Source: Candidatus Nanopelagicus hibericus
Lineage (GTDB): Bacteria > Actinomycetota > Actinomycetes > Nanopelagicales > Nanopelagicaceae
Direction of reading: 5' to 3'
DNA length: 64,000 nucleotides
Assembly: GCF_002288005.1 (NCBI RefSeq)
Contig: NZ_CP016771.1
Location: forward strand, 744,001-808,000
In this document: positions 16,629 through 23,766 of the stretch, piece after piece
Position numbering within the stretch: the first letter of the stretch is position 1
Layout of the letters: each line of letters opens with the position of its first letter
Position numbers and translations under genes: made by a program
The notes under the pieces: generated by a model
Databases searched by the model: none
Seen by the model: only the letters and a program-made list of their open reading frames with translations
What the model was told of the DNA's origin: nothing

Positions 16629-19600
16629 TTAGGAAACTGCGTCAACTTCACGTATGCGCTGAGAGATAACTTCACTGACCCCATCACCACGCATAGTCAC
16701 TCCATATAATGCATCAGCAATCTCCATGGTTCGCTTTTGGTGGGTAATGATAATTAATTGAGATTTCTCACGAAGCTCTTCAAAAACTCCAAGCAGCCTT
16801 CCTAAATTTGTGTCATCTAATGCCGCCTCAACCTCATCCATTACATAAAATGGCGAAGGTCGCGCTTTAAAGATGGCAATTAATAGGGCAACTGCAACTA
16901 AGGAACGTTCACCTCCAGAAAGCAGCGACAGACGCTTAACTCGCTTGCCAGGAGGCCTGGCCTCAACATCAATTCCAGTTGTTAACATATCTGACGGATT
17001 TGTAAGAATTAATTTTCCATCGCCACCAGGGAATAATCTTGCAAAAACTAATTCAAATTCTCGAGCGGTATCTTCATAAGCTTGAGTAAATATCTGCTGG
17101 ACTCGGTCATCAACCTCTTTAATAATCTCTAATAAGTCCTTCTTTGTCTTCTTGAGGTCTTCTAACTGCTCCGCAAGATAGCGCAGTCGCTCTTCCAGTG
17201 ATGAGTACTCTTCTAGAGCTAATGGATTAATTTTACCCAGCAGAGTTAATGATCGTTCTGCTTGCGATAACCGCTTCTCTTGTTGGTCTCTTCGGTATGG
17301 GATCAGATCACCGGGTACAAACTCACCTTGCTCGTTTTCATAAAATGTTGGTACATCATTGCTTGGACCATATTCGTTTAGCAGGGTGGTCACATCAATT
17401 CCAAGCTCCTCCACCGCCTTATTCTCCATTTGCTCAATCCTTAGCCGCTGTTCGGCACGTGTAATCTCATCTTTGTGCACACTTGAGGTGAGTTTTTCTA
17501 ATTCAATTGCTAACTCTCTACTGATCGTGCGCAAACTTAGAATTTCACCCTCTCGCTCTGATCGTGAAGTTTCTAATCTGGCCCGTTCAGATCCAGCGCG
17601 AGAAATTGATGATTCAATTTGAATCAATGCCTCATAGGCAGTGTCGGCAATCTGCTGCGCAGTTATCGCTGCCTGAGCACGATTTTCTCGCCGTGAAATT
17701 GATTTAGAAGCAGCATCTCTCTCCGTCTTCGCCTGATTCTCCAATGCTAAAGCTCGTTGTGCGATTGCATCTTTACGCTCTTCAATAGTGCGCAAATTAA
17801 GTCGTGCCTCAACCTCTTTGGATCGCGCACCTGAAACTTGTGATCGTAAATCTTCCAAGTGGGTTAAATCTGGCTCAATAGGAGTTTGGTGTGATTCAAA
17901 TTGCGCGATCGCTGCAGCTAAATCTCTTTCATCAAATGTACGTTGCTCATTTGCTGCGTCCAAAGTAGAGATTAGGCGATCAACCTCTTCACTAGTGTTT
18001 TTAACATTTTGACCAGCAATTGCTAATTGCTCTGCTAATCCGGTCATGGCTGCATCTGAATCATTTAGCTTTGATAGCGCCAACTCATAATCTTTATTCA
18101 CAGCGCCGAAGCGATCTTGTGCGGTATTTAGCTCAAATTTAATGCGATCACAATCCGCAGATACTTTTGCGACTTCAGCCTCACAATTTGAGGTAAGAAT
18201 TGAGATCTTTTCAATTAGATTTGAACTTCCTGAGGCTGCCACTAAATCTGTAATCTCTTTAAAGGCTGTTAACCTACCAAGAGATCCAGCTCGTAGTTTT
18301 TCAGTTGATTGGAGTTTTTCGGCTAAAACTTTCAACTCACCTTCGGCTGCCTTTAATTCAATTTTTAATTTGTTAAATATCCCATCAAGACCTGGCTCTG
18401 AAGCAGTGAGTGAAGATATTTGAGTTTCAATTACTGCAAAACCTTCACGATAACTTTTTAATCTATCTTCAGCAGAATTTTTAGCAGTAGTCAACCGACT
18501 TATCTCACCATTGGTTGCATCAATTCTGGAACGAAGTCCATTGATGTGACCTTCTTGCCTGGCAGTACCCTCTCGCTGATCTGCAATTGCACGCAGAGAA
18601 GCCGAAACTCGATTTTCTTCCAAAGCAAGTTGATCTTCAATAGCTTTCAAAGAGTTTGAATCAAGATATAACTGTTCTTGAGAAATCTTTACCTGCGCAA
18701 AAAGTGCTGACTCTTCTTGTCTTAGTGATTCTGCTTCTTCTTCTAATGCTTTTGGATCTCTACCAGTAGCTTTTGCCTCTTCCGCCTCCTCCGTTAAAAA
18801 TCTTGCCCGTTCAGAGGCTAGATTCTGCACGCCTCGAATTTGTTCTCGCTGCGCCGTTAAGCGATAGAAATTCTCCTGCGCAGCGATTAATTGTGGATTC
18901 TCACTTGCGGCAATCGCATCTAATTCAATCTCTCGGTTTCTTGCCGTATTTAATTCTCGTTCTACCTGCTCTTTTCGCTCACGCAGCACATTTTCGTCTG
19001 CAACTTCAACCTCCATCTCAGATCGCATTCGAGTTAGATCATCAGCCAGCAATCTAAGTTTGGAATCCCTGACATCAGACTGAATTACTGATGCCTTACG
19101 AGCAACCTCAGCTTGTTTGCCCAACGGTCGCAGTTGCCGACGAAGCTCAACAGTTAAATCTTGAATTCGTGCAAGATTTGTTTGCATAGAATCTAATTTA
19201 CGCAGCGCTTTTTCTTTACGCTTGCGATGTTTTAAAACACCAGCTGCCTCCTCAATAAAGGATCTGCGCTCCTCCGGATTTGCCAGCAAGATTGCATCTA
19301 ATTGTCCTTGTCCAACAATTACATGCATTTCACGACCAATACCACTATCACTTAGCAACTCTTGAATATCTAGCAGCCTGGTTGTTTCACCATTTAATAA
19401 ATACTCAGAAGCCCCATTCCTAAATAAAACGCGGGTGATGGTAACTTCAGAAAAATCAATTGGCAGAGCCCCATCAGTATTATCGATAGTTACTGAAACT
19501 TCAGAGCGACCAAGTGGCGCCCTACCTGATGTGCCGGCAAAAATTACATCTTCCATTTTGCCACCGCGCAATGATTTTGCGCCTTGCTCTCCTAATACCC

Positions 19601-19736
19601 AAGAAAGTGCATCAACAACATTTGACTTGCCAGAACCATTTGGGCCAACAACACAGGTAATGCCCTGCTCAAAATTTAAAGTAGTGGAGGAGGCAAAGGA
19701 TTTGAACCCTTTCAGGTTCATACTCTTTAGATACAT
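16629..19736 (-). CDS. smc: Chromosome segregation protein Smc, apparently lacking the hinge domain
   Basis: The SMC ATPase that organises and helps segregate the chromosome. The N-terminal head has Walker A GPNGSGKSN at residues 31-39. The C-terminal head has the signature LLSGGERS near 938-945 and Walker B FYVMDEVEAALDD with Asp967/Glu968. Between them about 170-495 and 510-880 are coiled-coil-like, Glu/Arg/Ala-rich arms of similar length. Bacterial Smc is usually 1150-1200 aa with a globular hinge of about 150 aa between the arms. Here the total is 1035 aa, and the midpoint (about 480-530) shows only a short SASGSSN-type break and no hinge-like sequence. The frame is continuous. The neighbours ftsY and mutM are as in other actinobacteria. 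Confidence 0.93.
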   Translation of the reverse strand: MYLKSMNLKGFKSFASSTTLNFEQGITCVVGPNGSGKSNVVDALSWVLGEQGAKSLRGGKMEDVIFAGTSGRAPLGRSEVSVTIDNTDGALPIDFSEVTITRVLFRNGASEYLLNGETTRLLDIQELLSDSGIGREMHVIVGQGQLDAILLANPEERRSFIEEAAGVLKHRKRKEKALRKLDSMQTNLARIQDLTVELRRQLRPLGKQAEVARKASVIQSDVRDSKLRLLADDLTRMRSEMEVEVADENVLRERKEQVERELNTARNREIELDAIAASENPQLIAAQENFYRLTAQREQIRGVQNLASERARFLTEEAEEAKATGRDPKALEEEAESLRQEESALFAQVKISQEQLYLDSNSLKAIEDQLALEENRVSASLRAIADQREGTARQEGHINGLRSRIDATNGEISRLTTAKNSAEDRLKSYREGFAVIETQISSLTASEPGLDGIFNKLKIELKAAEGELKVLAEKLQSTEKLRAGSLGRLTAFKEITDLVAASGSSNLIEKISILTSNCEAEVAKVSADCDRIKFELNTAQDRFGAVNKDYELALSKLNDSDAAMTGLAEQLAIAGQNVKNTSEEVDRLISTLDAANEQRTFDERDLAAAIAQFESHQTPIEPDLTHLEDLRSQVSGARSKEVEARLNLRTIEERKDAIAQRALALENQAKTERDAASKSISRRENRAQAAITAQQIADTAYEALIQIESSISRAGSERARLETSRSEREGEILSLRTISRELAIELEKLTSSVHKDEITRAEQRLRIEQMENKAVEELGIDVTTLLNEYGPSNDVPTFYENEQGEFVPGDLIPYRRDQQEKRLSQAERSLTLLGKINPLALEEYSSLEERLRYLAEQLEDLKKTKKDLLEIIKEVDDRVQQIFTQAYEDTAREFELVFARLFPGGDGKLILTNPSDMLTTGIDVEARPPGKRVKRLSLLSGGERSLVAVALLIAIFKARPSPFYVMDEVEAALDDTNLGRLLGVFEELREKSQLIIITHQKRTMEIADALYGVTMRGDGVSEVISQRIREVDAVS

Positions 19737-19791
19737 AGTTCACCCCTCATAGGCGCAAACCTATCTAAAAATCACTCAGATTTGGCTTTAC

Positions 19792-20634
19792 CTACCGTTG
19801 GCAACGCGGACAAAAATGAGAGGATCGATTTGCAAAGGCGATTCTGCGGATGGCAGTAGAACATCTCGAACATGGTTGCCCTTCACGACCATAAACGCTC
19901 AAAGAGCGGGAAAAGTAACCACTCTCACCATTTACATTTTTATATTGCTCATCAAAGGAGGTTCCGCCAGCTTTAATTGCACCTTTCATGACCGATACCG
20001 TACTTGTAATAACCTTTTTAATTTCAGATTCGGATAAATCTTCACAGATAATCTCTGGATGAATCCTCGCCCGCCATAAGCCTTCATCAGCATAGATATT
20101 TCCAATGCCACTGACAACCCCTTGACTTAGTAGGGCTGGTTTAATAGCTGTTTTCTTTCGCTTAATATTTGATACTACTTGTTTAATATTAAACTCTTTT
20201 GCAAATGGATCAAATGCAATATGTTCAACGCAGGTCGGAATACCATTGGTTAACTGCTCAACTGATAACCAGCCAAAGGTACGCTGGTCAATAAATCTAA
20301 TCTCATCTCTAATTTTTTTTGGCCGTATACCTTTGCCTAATCCTAACTTCGCTCGTAGGTGTGGTTGTTTGGTAGCAAGAGATGGCTGCACTAGTAATTG
20401 ACCACTCATCCCGAGATGCGCCACTAATGTTATTTCTCGATTCAATTCAAACCAAAGAAACTTACCCCTGCGGTGCACGGCAAGGATTTTTGCACCATTA
20501 ACCGCAGATAACCCGGCGATAGAACTAGGTTTTATTGCCCTAGGGTGGAAGGTTTCCGCATCACAAATGATTTTTCCAAGAACATATTTCTCAAGCCCTC
20601 TTCGAACTGTTTCGACCTCAGGTAGTTCTGGCAT
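19792..20634 (-). CDS. mutM: Formamidopyrimidine-DNA glycosylase (Fpg/MutM)
   Basis: A 280-aa bifunctional glycosylase/AP lyase removing 8-oxoguanine and formamidopyrimidines. The N-terminal MPELPEVETVRRGLE supplies the catalytic Pro2 and Glu3 once Met is removed, which fixes the start. HRRGKFLWFE carries the conserved Lys. The C-terminal zinc finger (two CxxC pairs, CSRC and CPRC, in the last 30 residues) is complete, with YGREGQPC before it. It lies 15 bases after rnc in the conserved rnc-mutM-smc order. Confidence 0.97.
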   Translation of the reverse strand: MPELPEVETVRRGLEKYVLGKIICDAETFHPRAIKPSSIAGLSAVNGAKILAVHRRGKFLWFELNREITLVAHLGMSGQLLVQPSLATKQPHLRAKLGLGKGIRPKKIRDEIRFIDQRTFGWLSVEQLTNGIPTCVEHIAFDPFAKEFNIKQVVSNIKRKKTAIKPALLSQGVVSGIGNIYADEGLWRARIHPEIICEDLSESEIKKVITSTVSVMKGAIKAGGTSFDEQYKNVNGESGYFSRSLSVYGREGQPCSRCSTAIRRIAFANRSSHFCPRCQR

Positions 20635-20649
20635 TGCAGAGTAAAACTA

Positions 20650-21336
20650 CTATTTCTTTTTACTTCTACTGCTTAAAAGATCATATGCAAGCTTTGCTGC
20701 CGCCTGCTCGGCTTCACGCTTACTTTTCCCGTCACCACTAGGAAACTTTTCACTACCGATATTTACGGTGGCGATAAAACTCTTATCGTGATCTGGTCCT
20801 GATTCAGTAATTTCATACTCAGGTGTTGATAAATTTAAATCTGAGGTCAACTCCTGAAGAGCAGTTTTACTATCAAGGCTGGCACCCATGCCAGATGCCA
20901 AAGTAAGTGCTGGTTTTATCCATTCTAAAACTATCTGTGCAGTATTTGCATAGCCGTGCTGAATATAAATTGCACCAACTAACGCCTCTAGCGAATCAGC
21001 CAGAATTGAATTCTTATCCCGTCCATTCGTAGCCTCTTCACCTTTCCCTATGCGAAGATGCTCACCTAATTTTAGGTCGCGTGCTATTTGAGCTAGTGCC
21101 CTCATGTTTACTACACCAGATCTAAGTGGACTTAATCTGCTCTCATCTAAATTGGGAAATTGTTTATAAAGCTCATCGGTGACAACTAGTCCTAATACTG
21201 AGTCACCTAAAAATTCTAATCGTTCATTTGTCGGAATACCGCCGGCTTCGTAAGAAAAAGAACGGTGGGTTAATGCAAGTTCCAGCAACTCATCCTTAAC
21301 CAAGATTCCGAGTCGCTCGGTTAGGCCTGAGTACAG
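20650..21336 (-). CDS. rnc: Ribonuclease III
   Basis: A dsRNA-specific endonuclease processing rRNA precursors. The signature ERLEFLGDSVLGLVV with its acidic metal ligands is present, as is a C-terminal dsRNA-binding domain (about the last 70 residues, ending with GDGKSKREAEQAAAKLAYDLL). The first ATG/GTG/TTG candidate is TTG at 21303, but homologous sequence (GLTERLGILVKDELLELALTHRS) continues in frame upstream to a CTG at 21336-21334. That CTG has AGAGG six bases before it and lies one base after the rpmF stop, so I place the start there (228 aa). The TTG start would drop the first helix. Confidence 0.9.
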   Translation of the reverse strand: MYSGLTERLGILVKDELLELALTHRSFSYEAGGIPTNERLEFLGDSVLGLVVTDELYKQFPNLDESRLSPLRSGVVNMRALAQIARDLKLGEHLRIGKGEEATNGRDKNSILADSLEALVGAIYIQHGYANTAQIVLEWIKPALTLASGMGASLDSKTALQELTSDLNLSTPEYEITESGPDHDKSFIATVNIGSEKFPSGDGKSKREAEQAAAKLAYDLLSSRSKKK

Positions 21337-21337
21337 A

Positions 21338-21511
21338 TCAGACCTCTAAAACCTGACGACGATTATAAGTACCACAGGTTGGGCAAGCAGTGTGCTGCAA
21401 CTTTGGTTGTTGGCATTGTTCACAAGTTGCAAGATTTGCAGGAGTTGTCTTCCACATGCTGCGACGAGAGCGAGTGCGTGCTCGCGACATTTTCCGCTTT
21501 GGAACTGGCAT
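21338..21511 (-). CDS. rpmF: 50S ribosomal protein L32
   Basis: A 57-aa gene too short for most ORF cut-offs. It starts MPVPKRKMSRARTRSRRSMW and ends with two CxxC pairs (CEQC, CPTC) plus YNRRQVLEV, the zinc-ribbon form of L32. GGAG lies just upstream of the ATG. The DUF177-rpmF pair is widely conserved, and here rnc follows after one base, giving DUF177-rpmF-rnc-mutM-smc. Confidence 0.96.
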   Translation of the reverse strand: MPVPKRKMSRARTRSRRSMWKTTPANLATCEQCQQPKLQHTACPTCGTYNRRQVLEV

Positions 21512-21594
21512 GATTTTTACTCCTTAGATTTATGCACTAGTGCAAGGTGAGAATTATCTACGAAAAATCTAATCTTGTAAAAACGGCTTAACAA

Positions 21595-22170
21595 TTAAGC
21601 GTCAAAATCCTTCAAAGCTGCCCAGCGAGGGTCTGCCTCGGTGTGGCTGTGATCCTTTGGTAAGGTGCGCCATTTTTCACCGCAAATTTGGCACAACCCA
21701 GGGCAATCCTCAGAACACAATGGATTTACGGCTAAATTTAAAATTACTGCATCCCTGATCGGTAACTCTAGATCTATCTCATCCCCATCCATGAAGTACA
21801 AATCATCCTCTTCTAAATCAACCTCACTATCTTTGGCTGAGCGCTCCTTGCCCCGCTTCTTACCTGCACTTTTGTTAGCAGCGCTTTCATAATAGAAAAG
21901 TTCGGTAAAACTCTCATCAATTGGCCAGGTAATGCCATCAAGACATCTTGTGCATTCACCAGTTGCCTGTGCCATAACCCGGCCCATTGCTAATACACCC
22001 TCATCTACCGATTGAATTCGTAGATCTAATTCAATAAGCTCACCAGGCTTTACAGCTAGCAAATCAACACCAACTGGTTCAGTTATTTTAAGATCCAGCT
22101 CATACTCTCGCATCTCACCTGCTCGGTGTGGCAAATCATGAGTATTGAAGATAAATACTGAACGAGCCAT
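21595..22170 (-). CDS. DUF177 (YceD-like) protein linked to 23S rRNA accumulation
   Basis: A 191-aa protein of the DUF177/YceD family, encoded as usual just upstream of rpmF. The C-terminal core has CTRCLDG in the middle and NPLCSEDCPGLCQICG near the end, a set of Cys pairs likely to bind metal. The central segment (about 85-115) is a charged Lys/Arg then Asp/Glu-rich linker. In bacteria and plants the family is associated with normal 23S rRNA levels; the biochemical activity is unknown. It follows the DivIVA-like gene by 6 bases. Confidence 0.9.
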   Translation of the reverse strand: MARSVFIFNTHDLPHRAGEMREYELDLKITEPVGVDLLAVKPGELIELDLRIQSVDEGVLAMGRVMAQATGECTRCLDGITWPIDESFTELFYYESAANKSAGKKRGKERSAKDSEVDLEEDDLYFMDGDEIDLELPIRDAVILNLAVNPLCSEDCPGLCQICGEKWRTLPKDHSHTEADPRWAALKDFDA

Positions 22171-22176
22171 CTGAAA

Positions 22177-22653
22177 CTACTTCTTTAAGTCAGAGAGCGC
22201 GTGTTTGGTTTCAAATCCACCTAATTGATCCCGGCCCTTACTAATTACATCCAGTGTCTTATTCAAAACTACTTCCAAAGTTGCCAATCTAGTATCGATA
22301 TACTCATCGATCTCATCTCGACTTGCCTTACTCTCAGCATTTACCTCAGCCATAATTTTTTGCGCTTCCTTGCGGGCATTTGCAACGATACTGGTTTGCT
22401 CGACTAGGCGTGCTACCTCATCCCTAGCTTGGGCAATAATGGCATCCGCCTGCTCATGAGCATCCTCTAAAATCTTATCTTTTTGTCGCAAAACGGCGAT
22501 TGCTTTTGAAAGATCTGCAGGAAATGAAACCTTTACTTTGTCGAGAATTTGCAACATTTCACCACGATTTAAAACACAAGATGCAGAAAGTGGAACTGAA
22601 CGAGCCTCTTCAACCGCTGCAATAGCCGCTTCGAGGCTTTCAACTACATCCAT
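22177..22653 (-). CDS. DivIVA/SepIVA-like coiled-coil protein
   Basis: A 158-aa, mostly helical protein with a long coiled-coil core (about residues 55-150) rich in Ala/Glu/Lys and no membrane segment. Position and sequence match the M. tuberculosis Rv2927c (SepIVA) group, encoded just upstream of the DUF177 gene. SepIVA is a division-septum and polar-growth factor in mycobacteria. The NRGEMLQILDKVKVSFPADLSKA block near residue 30 is the conserved N-terminal part. Function in septation is an inference from synteny. Confidence 0.75.
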   Translation of the reverse strand: MDVVESLEAAIAAVEEARSVPLSASCVLNRGEMLQILDKVKVSFPADLSKAIAVLRQKDKILEDAHEQADAIIAQARDEVARLVEQTSIVANARKEAQKIMAEVNAESKASRDEIDEYIDTRLATLEVVLNKTLDVISKGRDQLGGFETKHALSDLKK

Positions 22654-22655
22654 TT

Positions 22656-23138
22656 TTATTCCTTCCGCTTAACTCTCGATTTTAACCTATCCACGATAGC
22701 AGCAGGAATATAAGCTGATACATCACCGCCATAGCTTGCGATCTCCTTGACTAAAGAAGATGATAGAAAAGAATGCGAAGGCGCTGTGGACATGAACAAG
22801 GTTTCAACCCCTTGTAATTGTAAATTCACCTGGCTCATCTGTAATTCATAGTCAAAATCACTCACCGCTCTTAAGCCCTTAACAATGGTGGGAATCTTAT
22901 TTGCCCGACAATAATCCACTAATAAGCCACTCCACGAGTCAACTTTTACATTTGAATAACGGCTAGTGACCTCTTGGATCATCTTAATTCTCTCATCGAC
23001 TGTAAATAATGAACTCTTAGTTTGATTAACCAAGACTGCGATAACTACCTCATCAAATAATGTACAGGCCCTAGCAATAATATCTAGGTGACCATTGGTG
23101 ATTGGATCAAAAGATCCTGGACAAACCACACGCCTCAT
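22656..23138 (-). CDS. coaD: Phosphopantetheine adenylyltransferase
   Basis: A 160-aa nucleotidyltransferase that makes dephospho-CoA from 4'-phosphopantetheine and ATP. The (T/H)xGH motif occurs as PGSFDPITNGHLD at residues 7-19, and the C-terminal FLSSSLVKEIA block, which follows the ISS-type family motif, is present. Only 2 bases separate it from the DivIVA-like gene. It follows rsmD after 43 bases, the widespread rsmD-coaD pair. Confidence 0.97.
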   Translation of the reverse strand: MRRVVCPGSFDPITNGHLDIIARACTLFDEVVIAVLVNQTKSSLFTVDERIKMIQEVTSRYSNVKVDSWSGLLVDYCRANKIPTIVKGLRAVSDFDYELQMSQVNLQLQGVETLFMSTAPSHSFLSSSLVKEIASYGGDVSAYIPAAIVDRLKSRVKRKE

Positions 23139-23142
23139 GGAT

Positions 23143-23165
23143 AAAACGCTAGCAACTAATTGCTA
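23143..23165 (-). terminator. Small hairpin with T-run between rsmD and coaD
   Basis: TAGCAA-ctaa-TTGCTA (23150-23165) is a perfect 6-base inverted repeat. On the minus strand it is followed by GCG and TTTT, directly upstream of the coaD ATG. It is short and AT-rich, so termination would be weak; partial attenuation between rsmD and coaD is possible. Confidence 0.28.
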
Positions 23166-23181
23166 AGTTAGCCATTTTGCA

Positions 23182-23766
23182 TCAAATCTTGCGCTCAGTT
23201 AATACTCCGTAATGAATACTACCGGCGCCGTATGAGCGCAGCTTTAACTGCTCCAATCCATCTGGCCAAGTGAACTCTTTGGATTTGGCATCGCGCTCAA
23301 TTGCAATCACACCAAATTTGCTTAATAAGTTTAGGGTAAGTATTTTCTTTAAGATTTTCTCCACCTCACTATTAGCCACCTCATATGGTGGATCAATATA
23401 AATAATTTCATATGGATTTTTTGCAGTATGGTTTAGAAATTCAAATATGCTGGTAGTGTGAACTTTATATTTTCCAACCCCATCAAGATTTGCAATTAAT
23501 GCAAAATTACTCTCACATACTTGCGAGCTGACTACATTATTTTCTACCGCTTCAACTAATGCCACTCCTCGAGATAAAGCCTCCACCCCTACCGCACCAG
23601 AGCCAGCAAAAAGATCTAGGAAATGTAATCCTTCTAAAGTACTAAAGGTTGAAATCAGAGATGAGAATAATCCTTCTCGTGCACGATCAGATGTAGGTCT
23701 GGTAATTGAAGGGGGTGAATGAAGTTTGCGTCCTTTTCCAACTCCAGCAATTATTCGCATACTCAT
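23182..23766 (-). CDS. rsmD: 16S rRNA (guanine966-N2)-methyltransferase RsmD
   Basis: A 194-aa SAM-dependent methyltransferase modifying G966 of 16S rRNA. The SAM-binding FLDLFAGSGAVGVEALSRG block is near residue 50, and the catalytic motif IDPPYE is near residue 125. The N-terminal MRIIAGVGKGRKLHSPP is typical. The ATG at 23766 overlaps the recG stop (ATGA); a second in-frame ATG two codons on is an alternative. Next downstream is coaD. Confidence 0.95.
   Translation of the reverse strand: MSMRIIAGVGKGRKLHSPPSITRPTSDRAREGLFSSLISTFSTLEGLHFLDLFAGSGAVGVEALSRGVALVEAVENNVVSSQVCESNFALIANLDGVGKYKVHTTSIFEFLNHTAKNPYEIIYIDPPYEVANSEVEKILKKILTLNLLSKFGVIAIERDAKSKEFTWPDGLEQLKLRSYGAGSIHYGVLTERKI

Noticed and set aside
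18147-18299. Cys518 and Cys529 near the Smc midpoint as a Rad50-like zinc hook
   Set aside because: A zinc hook needs CxxC; these two Cys are 11 residues apart with no CxxC anywhere in the arms.
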